Origin: Micromonospora luteifusca
GTDB taxonomy: Bacteria; Actinomycetota; Actinomycetes; Mycobacteriales; Micromonosporaceae
DNA: 64,000 bases
Direction of reading: 5' to 3'
NCBI RefSeq assembly: GCF_016907275.1
Contig: NZ_JAFBBP010000001.1
Span: 6,190,001-6,254,000 of the forward strand
Shown one piece after another: positions 34,164 to 43,558 of this stretch. The position numbers and the translations under genes were made by a program. The notes beneath the pieces were generated by a model. The model was given only the letters and a program-made list of their open reading frames with translations. It made no database searches and was not told the origin of the DNA. Within the stretch, counting starts at the first letter, position 1. Every line of letters starts with the position of its first letter.

Positions 34164-35086
34164 CGGAAGCCTTCGAGGGGGAACGTCGGGGGTTGTTCGC
34201 CCACGCGTACCGGATGCTTGGCGCCTATCACGAGGCCGAGGACGTCGTGCAGGACACGTACGTGCGGGCCCTGCGCGGGTGGGGGACGTTTGAACGGCGT
34301 TCGTCGGTACGGACCTGGCTCTACCGGATCGCCACGAACGTCTGCCTGAACGTGATCGAGGGCCGCGGGCGGCGCGCGCTCTCGTCCGGTCTCGGTCCGG
34401 ACGACCTGGGTCCATGGCTTGAGCCGCTCCCGACGGATCCGGCCGATCTGGTGACCGCGCGGGAGAGTGTGCGGCTCGCCTTCGTGGTCGGGTTGCAACA
34501 CCTCGCTCCCCGGCAGCGCGCCGTCCTGCTCTTGCGGGAGGTGCTGGCCTTCTCGGCGGCCGAGACCGGCGAGGCGCTGGGCATGTCCGTGCCGGCCGTG
34601 AAGAGCGCCCTGCAGCGGGCCAGGGCCCGGCTCGCCGAGGCGGCTCCCGCCCGCGACGATGTGCTGGACGCCTCCTCGCCCCGGGCCCGGGAGTTGCTTG
34701 GCAGGTACATGGCCGCGTGGGAGGCGTCCGACGCGGACGCCTTTCGCGAAATACTGCGCGCGGACGCGTCCATCGATCCGGTCGGCTCGCCGGCCTCGTA
34801 CGACGGTCGTGAGGCGTGCCTGGCCTTCGCGACGCCTGCGATGCGCACCGCCGGGGATTGGCGGATGGTGGCGACCGAGGCAAACGGCCAGCCCGCCGCA
34901 GTGGCGTGGTTCCGCGGCGAGCCCTTCGGCGTGGCGGTGCTGACGGTCGCCGAGGACGGGATCCTCGCGATCACGCTTTTCCAGAACCCGCAGGTGGCGG
35001 AATCGTTCGCACCAGCGCCCGCTCCGCCGTGCTGCGAGGGTTCGGTGAGGTCGGCCGTAGGATCTGGGAGTGGCCGACTTGAATGA
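34136..35086 (+). CDS. ECF-type RNA polymerase sigma factor with C-terminal SnoaL-like domain
   Basis: 316 residues. Sigma region 2 is FAHAYRMLGAYHEAEDVVQDTYVRALRGW, and region 4 is LAPRQRAVLLLREVLAFSAAETGEALGMSVPAVKSALQRARARL. The C-terminal ~115 residues form a SnoaL-like domain (RARELLGRYMAAWEASDADAF onward), as in the TIGR02960/SigJ-type extended ECF factors, where it regulates sigma activity in place of an anti-sigma factor. It ends with a Cys pair (PAPPCCEG). ATG 34136 lies inside the hydrolase gene. No anti-sigma gene is adjacent, which fits this class. Confidence 0.87.
   Translation: MGAPAAGALTEAFEGERRGLFAHAYRMLGAYHEAEDVVQDTYVRALRGWGTFERRSSVRTWLYRIATNVCLNVIEGRGRRALSSGLGPDDLGPWLEPLPTDPADLVTARESVRLAFVVGLQHLAPRQRAVLLLREVLAFSAAETGEALGMSVPAVKSALQRARARLAEAAPARDDVLDASSPRARELLGRYMAAWEASDADAFREILRADASIDPVGSPASYDGREACLAFATPAMRTAGDWRMVATEANGQPAAVAWFRGEPFGVAVLTVAEDGILAITLFQNPQVAESFAPAPAPPCCEGSVRSAVGSGSGRLE
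35058..35063 (+). promoter_or_regulatory. -10 box (TAGGAT), leaderless start
   Basis: Six bases before GTG 35070, lying inside the 3' end of the sigma gene. Confidence 0.45.
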
Positions 35087-36614
35087 CGCCGATCATCGGA
35101 GTCCGGCATCCGTGGCCAGTTGGGCGAGGTTCTCCGTCAGCCACTGTCAGTACGAAGTGTCTGCCGTGCCGGGCGCGTCCGGCATGGGGATCTACACCCT
35201 CGGCGACGGTCTGCTGCACGTCGTTGGGCCGCATCAGTTCACCGGCTTCTGCGGCATACACACCGGTTGGATCGAGGCGCGCGTCCGTGTCCTGCCCGGG
35301 CCTCCCGCGGGAGTCGACGTCGGCTGGGACGCGATCAGTGAGGCGACCCTCTTCAGTCCCAGCGGCCGGCTGTCGGTCGTCGGCCTGATGGGCGGCATCG
35401 CGGAGGCCCTCACCGACGTCGCCGTCCCGCGCGGGTTGATCCGGGTGCGGGTGCACGCGCGCGACCGCCTGCACGAGACCGTACGCACCGACGACGACCC
35501 GCCCGAGCGGCACGAGCTGCACATCTGGGCGGTGTCCGAGGAGACGCCATGGCGCACCGTGCTGGCCGACCCGGGGGACCGCGACTGGGAGCAGAAACCG
35601 GCGAAGGCCGCCGAGCAGGCGATGCTGTCACTGGTACCGCGTCCGTCCGGCCGTCCGGCCCTGCTGCCTCCTCTGCCACCTGACCCGTACGAGGACGACA
35701 CCGGCCTGTCCCGGGTGGCGGTGGTCCGCCACCGGCCCGCGCCGGTCGAGGTCCCGGCGGGAGTGCTGCCCGCCGGCGACCTGGAGGTCCGGCTCAGGCG
35801 GGTCGACGACGAGACTCTGCTGTGGTCGTGGTCCACCGCCGACGAACCGATCTTCCCTCATCCGCTGACCACGCAGCCGGACAACGAGCCGAGTACCGTA
35901 CGGCTGACGTCCGGCCCCGACGGCTTCACTTTGCGGCACGAGGGGGTGTTGGGCCGGCACGCCTTCGCCCTCGGCCTGATCTGGGACCATCTGCTCGACG
36001 CCGCCGGGTCGTATCCGTGGGTGGAGACGTTGCGTGGGCAGGCCGCCGAAGCGACCGCGCTGGCCGACAGGTACCGCCGCCTGCAGGCCGAGCGCGACGC
36101 CGAGCGGTGGGGAGGTGCTCCACCGTCGGATCGTGTCCGCGGACTCGCCGGCCAGGCGCAGTCCCTGGCCCGCATCGACCGCCGGCTGCTCGACCGCGTC
36201 GACGCGCTGCCTGCCGCCCGCCAGCGGGAGGCAGCCTGCTGGGCGGCCCGCCGCGCGATGCGGGTGGCCGGGCTGGAGCAGATCGGGTGGATCGCCGACG
36301 CGCTCGCCGCCGCCGAGGCCGACCGTCCACTGCCCTCGTCCTTCACCGACCAGAGCGGCACCGCCGCGTTTCACCGGCTCCTGTCCGATCCCGAGGTGCC
36401 CCACACCACCGTCACGCTGCACTTCGGCTCGACAGCATTCGGCACACGCCACGTCAGCGAGGCGCTCCAGCAGGCCGCCGCGTTCCCCGCACTGATCGCC
36501 CTGGCGAATGACGATCCGTTGGCCGCTGCGATCGACGCCGTCTACAACGCGGCAATTGCCCACGGTGACGAGCGTGACCGCTTCCTCACGGACGCCCACA
36601 TCGCCTTGCGTTAA
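35070..36614 (+). CDS. Large hypothetical protein
   Basis: 514 residues, not recognised. The N-terminal ~130 residues appear beta-rich (GMGIYTLGDGLLHVVGPHQF, WIEARVRVLPGPPAGVDVGWD); the middle is a Pro-rich stretch and a second beta-rich part; residues about 310-514 are mostly helical, with a possible coiled coil (EATALADRYRRLQAERDAE). No signal, membrane or enzymatic motif is visible. GTG 35070 overlaps the sigma-factor gene by 17 bases and also has its own TAGGAT box. It may be linked to the sigma factor functionally. Confidence 0.72.
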   Translation: MADLNDADHRSPASVASWARFSVSHCQYEVSAVPGASGMGIYTLGDGLLHVVGPHQFTGFCGIHTGWIEARVRVLPGPPAGVDVGWDAISEATLFSPSGRLSVVGLMGGIAEALTDVAVPRGLIRVRVHARDRLHETVRTDDDPPERHELHIWAVSEETPWRTVLADPGDRDWEQKPAKAAEQAMLSLVPRPSGRPALLPPLPPDPYEDDTGLSRVAVVRHRPAPVEVPAGVLPAGDLEVRLRRVDDETLLWSWSTADEPIFPHPLTTQPDNEPSTVRLTSGPDGFTLRHEGVLGRHAFALGLIWDHLLDAAGSYPWVETLRGQAAEATALADRYRRLQAERDAERWGGAPPSDRVRGLAGQAQSLARIDRRLLDRVDALPAARQREAACWAARRAMRVAGLEQIGWIADALAAAEADRPLPSSFTDQSGTAAFHRLLSDPEVPHTTVTLHFGSTAFGTRHVSEALQQAAAFPALIALANDDPLAAAIDAVYNAAIAHGDERDRFLTDAHIALR

Positions 36615-36994
36615 GCCTGGTTCGGCATACCGGCGGGCCCTTCGAGATAGCCGACGTCGTTCGAGCCGGACCAGACGTGGACCCGGTAGCCCCAGTGCCG
36701 CAAGACCTGGGCGATCTTCGTGGCACCGGCCGGGTTGGCAGAGTGGACGTTGATGACGCCGATGTCGAACGGGCGATCCTCGAAGGCGGCCCGCTCCAAG
36801 ACCTCCACGATCGGCCAGACCGTGTCGTCCGCACCCAGGTCGTGGTCCAGCCACAACTCGTCCAGCCGCCGACCTCGATAGCTGTCGAGGAGGTGGACCC
36901 CGGCCGCACTCGTGCGGGCCACCTCCGCGCTGCGACCATCGACGAAGGAGCGGAGGTCGTCAACCAGAACGACGCTCGTCTCGGTGGTTTCCAC
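36611..36994 (-). CDS. Cyclic-phosphate-processing receiver (cREC) domain protein
   Basis: 127 residues of a receiver-like fold: VVLVDDLRSF at the N-terminus supplies the acidic pair, LDELWLDHDLGADD follows, and INVHSANPAGATKIAQVLRHWGY is the family's C-terminal block. This matches the cREC-REC family, proposed by comparative genomics to process cyclic phosphates in RNA repair or conflict systems. GTG 36994 has a weak CATCAT box 6 bases upstream; an in-frame start exists at 37069. The stop overlaps the convergent gene ending at 36614. It is followed upstream by DUF4291, on the same strand. Confidence 0.72.
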   Translation of the reverse strand: METTETSVVLVDDLRSFVDGRSAEVARTSAAGVHLLDSYRGRRLDELWLDHDLGADDTVWPIVEVLERAAFEDRPFDIGVINVHSANPAGATKIAQVLRHWGYRVHVWSGSNDVGYLEGPAGMPNQA

Positions 36995-37065
36995 CAGAAG
37001 ATGATGCCTGGAGTCGCCGTGGGCCGGCATCCGTATTGCCGGCGCGCTGGCGTGCCCGGCTGCCG

Positions 37066-37704
37066 TCACTGTCCGTACTTTGGCTCGGGCACTTCGTCGG
37101 TGGTGTCCGGGCTGGCGTTGAGGCCGGCGACGATCTGAGCCGGCAGCGGGTAGGCATGTTCGACAGGCAGGTGAGCTGCTGCCGCCTGTTCGTCGCCGTC
37201 GCGCAGAAGGTCCCGCAGCCGGTGAACGGTGGGGGTGATGTCCGTGATGGCCACCATCCAGTCATCGACGTACCGGTCGACAGCCTCGCCGGACAACCCG
37301 ACCTGCAGCGACCGATGCGGCAGCGCCTTCAGATGCAGTGATCGTTCCGGATCCCACTGCACTCGTACGGGGCTGGTCTTCAGTTGCCGCGACCAGGTCG
37401 CCTTGTCACCGTGCAGGTCTCGGTCGTAGTGACTCAGGCAGGCCCGCGCCAGCGCCCACTCAAATCCCTCCCGCGTGATGTCGATGGACAGCACGCGCTC
37501 CTGCCCTGGCTTGGTGGCCCAGCCGCAGCGGTACATCATCCACAGGAAAGACGGCTTGATCCACGTCATCCGCTCTCGCTTGAAGGGGGCCACGAAACGG
37601 CCGGCCGCCACCGCCGGCAGCGCGATCTCCGGCGGATACGCCTGGTACACGGTGATGGCGTCGGCCGAGTAGCGGGCGCGGATCTGACGGGCGGGAACGG
37701 ACAC
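37066..37704 (-). CDS. DUF4291 family protein
   Basis: 212 residues matching DUF4291: SVPARQIRARYSADAITVYQ, ALPAVAAGRFVAPFKRERMTWIKPSFLWMMYRCGW, VLSIDITREGFEWAL, and RVQWDPERSLHLKALPHRSLQVGL. The function is unknown; the conserved Arg, Lys and Trp residues suggest nucleotide or RNA binding, but this is inference. GTG 37704 has GAGGAT 6 bases upstream. Divergent from the DUF4132-led operon with a 251-base gap. Confidence 0.83.
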   Translation of the reverse strand: MSVPARQIRARYSADAITVYQAYPPEIALPAVAAGRFVAPFKRERMTWIKPSFLWMMYRCGWATKPGQERVLSIDITREGFEWALARACLSHYDRDLHGDKATWSRQLKTSPVRVQWDPERSLHLKALPHRSLQVGLSGEAVDRYVDDWMVAITDITPTVHRLRDLLRDGDEQAAAAHLPVEHAYPLPAQIVAGLNASPDTTDEVPEPKYGQ

Positions 37705-37955
37705 GGCCCGATCCTCACAGATCGGGACCAGCCTGCTCCACCGAGATTCCGCAGCCACGGCAGTCGGTGTGGGCCGTGACCGCGATCGCCGGGTTGGGCG
37801 AACCGACTGACCAGTGAGTGAGTAGAACCCCGGCCCGCAGAGCGGCCTGCGTACCGCGCTGCTGACCGCCGCGGGCACCCTCCCGCTGACGGTGATCCCG
37901 AGTGTCGGTCGCAGATGGCAGAATCCCGCTCACTGCCCCGCGGGAGGAGATCAAC

Positions 37956-38831
37956 ATGGGCTGGCTGGCAGCCGGTACCGACTACGAGGTGAGCCTGGAA
38001 CGCGGAAAGGTGATCGCGCGTAACCGCCGGGGCAAGCTGCTCAAAAGCCTCCCGAAGGCGTTGCGTGACACCGACGTGGTAGTCGGCTTGCGGCAGCTCT
38101 CGGAGTGGTTGAAGCGGCACGAGGTTTCCTGCCGGCAGGAGGTCGAGCAGTGGATGGTGCGGTCGCTGCCGGTGCCGACCACGGTGCTCTGCGAGGTGTG
38201 GGCAGACGAGGCATGGCGTACGTCGCTGCGTGATCTGGTCGTGGTGCCGATCGACGGCGCGGGGCGATGGGACACCGACCACGCGGGGCTGCTGCGTGAC
38301 GCGGACCCGGAGAAGGGTCTGGGTGTGGTGGATCTGGACGGCGAGAGTGGCCGGATCACCGCCGTGCAGGTTGTTCTCCCGCACCCGGTTCGCCTGCCTG
38401 ATCTGGCAGACCTACGGGAGTTCGCGGCGGACCTGGGGGTGCGGCAGGAGACGCTGCAGTTGTTCCGGGAGGTGTGGGCGCTGCCAGAGTCACACGACGA
38501 ACGGCGGCGCGAACTGCCCCGTTACGCCGGGGGCCGCTACAAGGAGTTGCGCCACGTGCAGGCGCGGGCGACGTCGGCGGGCTACCGCGTGCAGGGTGGC
38601 GCCGCGTCGGTGCGGGTGTGGGAGGACGGCGTTCCGATGGTCGCGTCGGTGTGGATCGGCGAGGGCGATCCGCTGTACGAAACCGAGACCGGTCCGCTCT
38701 ATTTCACCGACCCGGAGGGGGAGGCGGTGGCATTGGCGGCGGTGGGGCCAGTGGCGTGGTCGGAAGGAATGCGGATGGCGGCGAATCTCTACGCCGGACG
38801 GGTTGTCGACGAGGACGGTGAGCGGGCGTGA
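37956..38831 (+). CDS. DUF4132 protein, first gene of a MolR/MoxR/vWA/SWIM operon
   Basis: 291 residues that correspond to the DUF4132 domain usually found at the C-terminus of MolR/YehI-type proteins: WRTSLRDLVVVPID, VQVVLPHPVRLPDLADLREFAADLGV, LQLFREVWALPES, RYAGGRYKELRHVQARATSAGY, and FTDPEGEAVALAAVGPVAWSEG. Here it is a separate protein. The N-terminal ~90 residues (RGKLLKSLPKALRDTDVV) look helical. ATG 37956 has a perfect GGGAGGAG site. The stop overlaps the next gene by GTGA. Its role in the ATPase/vWA system is unknown; a scaffold or substrate-recognition role is my inference. Confidence 0.78.
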   Translation: MGWLAAGTDYEVSLERGKVIARNRRGKLLKSLPKALRDTDVVVGLRQLSEWLKRHEVSCRQEVEQWMVRSLPVPTTVLCEVWADEAWRTSLRDLVVVPIDGAGRWDTDHAGLLRDADPEKGLGVVDLDGESGRITAVQVVLPHPVRLPDLADLREFAADLGVRQETLQLFREVWALPESHDERRRELPRYAGGRYKELRHVQARATSAGYRVQGGAASVRVWEDGVPMVASVWIGEGDPLYETETGPLYFTDPEGEAVALAAVGPVAWSEGMRMAANLYAGRVVDEDGERA

Positions 38832-41800
38832 GTGAGGCGCTGTTGGAGGCGGGGGCGATCCTGCCTGGCGGTGAGGCGCAGACCGGACGTGATGTGGTGA
38901 CTGCGCGTCGTTACACCCATCCGGCGCTCACGGGTCGCACCGTCGTCCGTCTGGCCGGGGCGACCCTGGGCGAGGCCGAGGATCTGTCGATGGAGTTCCT
39001 CGGTTTCGGCCGTACCGCCGAACCGACGCCGGTGGGCACCGCCCGGCGGCAGTCGCTCGGGTTCCCAGCCTGGGCGTTGATCAATGATCCGGCGAATGGT
39101 CGACACGCACTGGCGATGGTCAAGGACATGGCGCGGCTCGCCCGAACCGCCGCCTCCAAGCCGGGCAACGCGCGCGACGGTTACCAGGAACTTGCCGCCC
39201 GGCTGGGTGCGGCGGCACCGCATTTCCTGCCGACGTTCTGGGAGGAGGCCGGACGGGCGTTCCGCGCCGCCGACAACCCACGGATGGCTGGCGGCTGCTT
39301 CGCCGACGCCCGGCGCGCCGAGCAGGTGCACGGGCTGCCAGTGGACGAGGAACGGCTGCGGGAGGTGCATCTGGAGTTCGCCTTCGCGGGTGCGCTGACG
39401 GCGAAGATGCTGACCGAGTACTCCCGCGCGGTCGCGACGCGGCGCCCGGCGCCCGAGGCGTACGAGCTGGTGCGGACCCTGGCCATTCGTCGCGTCGCCG
39501 GCGGGCTGCCGCCGTACGCCGGGATGGCGGAGGATCTCCGACGGCTGGCGAAGGCGGCCGGCGTGGACGTCGACGAGCAGGCCGAGGCGGTGATCCGGCA
39601 GTTGCTGGCGTTCCCCGCGATGACCCGATCGAGCGAGGCGGTGTGGAAGGCGTACCGTAAACCCCTGCTGCGGCTGGCCAAGCATGACCCGGCGGTGCGC
39701 CTTCGGTTGGTGGAGATCTTCCCCGAGCCGCCCGGTTGGTCCACGGACGTCACCGACTTCTGGTTGGAACTGTTGGACGCGGCCGGCACGCTCGATCTGC
39801 TGCGTGACGAGGCGGCGACGGTGTCCGCGGCGCGGTGGCTGGAGCGGCTGATGGCGCTGCGGGAACGGCGCGGCCGGCGTCGTTGTGAGCGGCTCATCCG
39901 CGTCGTTGCGGACCTGGCACCGCGGTTGCGGGCGGAGGGCCGGCCGGTGACGTTGTGGAGCGACTTCGCTCACCGGGCCGACCTGGACGTTCTCGACGTG
40001 TGCCTGGCTGGCGGGGTACCGGTGGCGATCGACAGCGACAGCGGTTCGTTCAACGTGTCTCCCTGGGTGCACGACGTCGGCCCCGGCCGGCGGGACCTCC
40101 GCGCCGTGGCCGCCGAACCCAGATGTCGGGTGCTGCTGGCGCGGGGGGCCGCCGAGGCCCTGTCGCAGCTGCACAACAGGCAGGGGTCGGGGCCACTGCC
40201 GGCGCAGATGGTCGCTGAGACGCTGGGAATGGCCGGCCTACGGGAGGTGCTGTCCGAGCTGCTCGTCGAACGGGCTGCCCGGGTGCCGGACGGCACCCTG
40301 ATCGGCTTGGACGAGGCGCTGTCCCAGCTCGCGGCCGTGTGGTCGCCCGCCGGTGTGGCGTTGGCACCGGGCGCGTTCACCGCCCTGGCGGGGGTCGACG
40401 TGCCTGCGGTACTCGCCCGGTCATTGCGGGCCGGCCTGGTCGCGGAGCTGTCCTGGCCCGCGTACGAGCAGGTGGCCGAGGACAAGCTCGGCCGACGCTT
40501 CGGCGACGGTTGGCCGCAGCTGGTGGTGCACGACAACCGGACGGCACACGTCGTCGACGTCGACGCCCCGACCACTGAACACATCTTCCGGTATCCGCCC
40601 TCGGACAGCCCGCACGCACGCAACTCCTACGGCGACACCACCTGCCGCCTGGTCAATGGGCAACTCCTGGTCACCTGGTACGGCACCAGCGGCCGGCTCG
40701 TCGGTTACTGGTCGGCCGACCCGGACGTGCTGATCGAGCCGGACCAGCCGACGGACCACGCCCTGTGGGGCCGCCGGTCGCTGCCGTTGCCGTTGCCCGA
40801 CGGTGCGATGACCATCGGCAGTCGGCCCTGGCACGCCGGGGACACCCGCAGTCCGGCCGCGACGTATCCGGTCGCTGGGGACGGCGTCTCGTTCTGGCGG
40901 TGCGAACAGCCCACCGACCCGACGGCCGTGGAGCGGCGCTGGCGGGAGTACGACCCGGCGACGGGCGAGGGCGGCCGACACAGCCTGCCCGCGTTCTTCG
41001 CCGCCGACCTGCCCCCGGGTGCGACCCTCGTCGCTGACCTGTGCGAGCTGCGGCCGGCGCCGGCGCAGTTCGCCTCGTCGCCGCTGGGTTGGCGCGACGG
41101 TCTGATCGGGTGGCGGGTGACCCGCCTGCCGGACGGCACGCAGGTGGGGGAGGGGGTTGACGGGCGGCGAGTGTCCTGGCATTCGAGCGCGGTCCAAGCC
41201 AGCCGCAACCCGTTCCACGGCGACGCGCTGGTTGCCGGCCTCCGGCTACCGGGCAGCGACGTCGTGTTACCGGTGACCGGGCGGCCCCATCACCGGGCCG
41301 AGTTGGAGCTGACCGTCTGGAGTGCCGACGGCCGAGACCCGGTGGACCGGTGCCGACCATCCCGGTACCTTCCGCCGCTGGCCTGGTGGCACGCACTGGC
41401 CCCACGCGATGTGCCGGGCTCGGCCCGATTGCGGCGGCTCGACGCCGCCGACGCGGCCCGGTTGATGGCAATCGACGACACCGTCACCAAGTCCACCGAG
41501 ATCAACGCGGTGGCGCTGGCCATCGTCACCGAGGTCCTGACGGAGGTGACCGATTCGGTGCTCCGTACCGTCGTGGCGGAGAAGGTGGTGCACGCGGTAC
41601 GGCTGCGCCGGCGGATGGAAGGGGTGCCGCAGCTGTTGACGACCGACCCGGTCGACGAGACCGGGGTCGAAGCCGTCGCCGACGATGTGCTGCGCACCGC
41701 CTGGTCCGGGCTGTTGCCGGCGCAACGGTTCACCTACTACAGCGGCAGCGCCCAGACGCGGCAGGAGATCCTTCGGCAGGTCACCGCGGTCGCCGACCTC

Positions 41801-43558
41801 CTCACGGCCGGGACGGTCGAGGACGTACCGCAGGCCACCCCGACGTGGGTGGACGCACTCGGCGGACTCGGCGCCCTGGCCGTCCGCGCCGCCGCACCGG
41901 TCACCAATGACCAGGAGCGCCCAGCGCTGGCCCAGTTACTGTCCACCCTGGCCGGTACCGTTCTGACCGACCCGGCACAGACGGTGCGGGTGCTCACCGC
42001 GACCTGGGACGAGGCGCCCCCGGAAAGCCACCGGGTCATTCAGCGCGACGGCGCCCAGGTCACGGTGCTGCTGCCAGAACGCGGCCCCACCTGGTATGCG
42101 GGGCGAGACAAGCAGTGGCGGCGCACGGCCGTGCAGGTGTCCCCGAACGGACAGTTCACCCCGCCGCACGGTGCCACGGTCGAGGCGGAGACCGTCGCTG
42201 CCGGCTGGCGGGGCGCTGATCGCATCAGGGCATTCTGCCGGTTGCTCACCGAGCAGGGCCCGGCCCCGTGGCGCGCGGAATGCGTCGACGACCTGGTGCG
42301 GCGCACCGGCATGACGCGCGCCGAGGCCGCCCTGCTGCTGGCTGGTCTCCCCGGCATCGACGACTGGCAGGCGAACTTCCTCACCGCCGACCAGCGGCGC
42401 ATCCTCGGAGTGAACAGCACCCAGGCGCGCACCGCCCGCGACGCGTTGAAGTCCCTGTCGTACACGCAACGGATCGCGCTGGTGGACGCGGCGATGCCGC
42501 AGGACCCGGCCGAGCTGTGGCGCAAAGGCCCGGACGTCGACCGCCTCGCAGCGGCCTGGCTGGCACTGCGCGGGGCCCGCGTGGTCATCGGCGAGCAACT
42601 GCTCGCCGACGCCACCCGCATCCTGCCCTCGACCCGAGCCGCCGACATCCTGCAGACGATCGCCAACCCGGCACCCGGAAGCTGGCTGACCACCGACGGG
42701 GAAAGCCAGCCCGGCGACTGGGGCCGACTGGAGACCACCACCACTGAGGGAACCCCGTTCGACGGCAACCACCTGTACGGGTGCACGGTGGCGCTGCTGT
42801 GGCTGGCCTACCAGCTGCCGTGGGGCGAACCAATGCGCGACGCTCTGCCTCGGGCGTTGGAGCTGCTGCGGCAGCGGCTGCGCAACCCGCGACTGCTGAT
42901 CGGCGCCGGGCGACACGAGGTGGACGAGCCACCCCAGGTGGGATCAGCGCTGGTGGCCGGGCACACCTTCCGGGACATGGTCGCGCACCACCTGGCCCCG
43001 GCCCGCCTCAGCGGACCGCAGGACCCAGCGATCAGCTTCATCTCCGGCCCGGTCGCGGACACGCTGCGGCTGGTGCTCGCACCGGACATCGCCGCCGCGC
43101 TGTCCACCCCGGACGGGGCCTGCGGCGAACACCGCGACCCCCGGGTCAGCGCGCCCGACCTGGTCGACACCGTCGCGGCTCACACTGGCCTCGATCGGGA
43201 TTCGGCCGGCTACTACCTGCAGCTGCTCGCCCTGCCGAACCCCACCGATGTCAACGTGCGGACCTGGAACGCGTGGAAGCCCGCCGCCCTCAAGCACGCC
43301 CAGGCGGCTCTGCTCGACTCCGGACTGGTGGTGGCAGGCAAACGGGAACGGGCCGGCCGGGGCGTCTTCCTGCCCGGCGGCTGGCTTGCGGCGAAGAACC
43401 CCACCCCGCCCATGGAGAGCTGGAAGCAGCCGCTGTACCTGTTCCTCAACGGGTTGGCTCTGGTCACCCGCCCGACGCCGGAGCTGTTCCGCGCGGCCTG
43501 GGATCGCGTTACCGCCGGTGACAAACCTCGCTACCTCGACCTGCAGGAGAAGGCGTGA
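38828..43558 (+). CDS. Giant 1576-residue protein of the MoxR/vWA operon
   Basis: Not recognised by domain. Residues about 1-560 are helical and probably repeat-like (RDGYQELAARLGAAAPHFLP, AYELVRTLAIRRVAGGL). Residues about 570-870 switch to a beta-rich region with repeated aromatic strands (FRYPPSDSP, LVTWYGTSGRLVGYW, WYAGRDKQW nearby), perhaps a propeller or several sheets. The C-terminal 700 residues are again helical, with WLTTDGESQPGDWG and a final LVVAGKRERAGRG segment. No Walker, zinc or membrane motif is visible. It takes the position occupied by the larger MolR/YehI protein in E. coli. Overlaps both neighbours by GTGA, so it is made with them. Confidence 0.75.
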   Translation: MSEALLEAGAILPGGEAQTGRDVVTARRYTHPALTGRTVVRLAGATLGEAEDLSMEFLGFGRTAEPTPVGTARRQSLGFPAWALINDPANGRHALAMVKDMARLARTAASKPGNARDGYQELAARLGAAAPHFLPTFWEEAGRAFRAADNPRMAGGCFADARRAEQVHGLPVDEERLREVHLEFAFAGALTAKMLTEYSRAVATRRPAPEAYELVRTLAIRRVAGGLPPYAGMAEDLRRLAKAAGVDVDEQAEAVIRQLLAFPAMTRSSEAVWKAYRKPLLRLAKHDPAVRLRLVEIFPEPPGWSTDVTDFWLELLDAAGTLDLLRDEAATVSAARWLERLMALRERRGRRRCERLIRVVADLAPRLRAEGRPVTLWSDFAHRADLDVLDVCLAGGVPVAIDSDSGSFNVSPWVHDVGPGRRDLRAVAAEPRCRVLLARGAAEALSQLHNRQGSGPLPAQMVAETLGMAGLREVLSELLVERAARVPDGTLIGLDEALSQLAAVWSPAGVALAPGAFTALAGVDVPAVLARSLRAGLVAELSWPAYEQVAEDKLGRRFGDGWPQLVVHDNRTAHVVDVDAPTTEHIFRYPPSDSPHARNSYGDTTCRLVNGQLLVTWYGTSGRLVGYWSADPDVLIEPDQPTDHALWGRRSLPLPLPDGAMTIGSRPWHAGDTRSPAATYPVAGDGVSFWRCEQPTDPTAVERRWREYDPATGEGGRHSLPAFFAADLPPGATLVADLCELRPAPAQFASSPLGWRDGLIGWRVTRLPDGTQVGEGVDGRRVSWHSSAVQASRNPFHGDALVAGLRLPGSDVVLPVTGRPHHRAELELTVWSADGRDPVDRCRPSRYLPPLAWWHALAPRDVPGSARLRRLDAADAARLMAIDDTVTKSTEINAVALAIVTEVLTEVTDSVLRTVVAEKVVHAVRLRRRMEGVPQLLTTDPVDETGVEAVADDVLRTAWSGLLPAQRFTYYSGSAQTRQEILRQVTAVADLLTAGTVEDVPQATPTWVDALGGLGALAVRAAAPVTNDQERPALAQLLSTLAGTVLTDPAQTVRVLTATWDEAPPESHRVIQRDGAQVTVLLPERGPTWYAGRDKQWRRTAVQVSPNGQFTPPHGATVEAETVAAGWRGADRIRAFCRLLTEQGPAPWRAECVDDLVRRTGMTRAEAALLLAGLPGIDDWQANFLTADQRRILGVNSTQARTARDALKSLSYTQRIALVDAAMPQDPAELWRKGPDVDRLAAAWLALRGARVVIGEQLLADATRILPSTRAADILQTIANPAPGSWLTTDGESQPGDWGRLETTTTEGTPFDGNHLYGCTVALLWLAYQLPWGEPMRDALPRALELLRQRLRNPRLLIGAGRHEVDEPPQVGSALVAGHTFRDMVAHHLAPARLSGPQDPAISFISGPVADTLRLVLAPDIAAALSTPDGACGEHRDPRVSAPDLVDTVAAHTGLDRDSAGYYLQLLALPNPTDVNVRTWNAWKPAALKHAQAALLDSGLVVAGKRERAGRGVFLPGGWLAAKNPTPPMESWKQPLYLFLNGLALVTRPTPELFRAAWDRVTAGDKPRYLDLQEKA

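Noticed and set aside
33258..34883. 541-codon minus-strand frame opposite the hydrolase and sigma genes
   Set aside because: Arg/Pro-rich shadow frame without homology.
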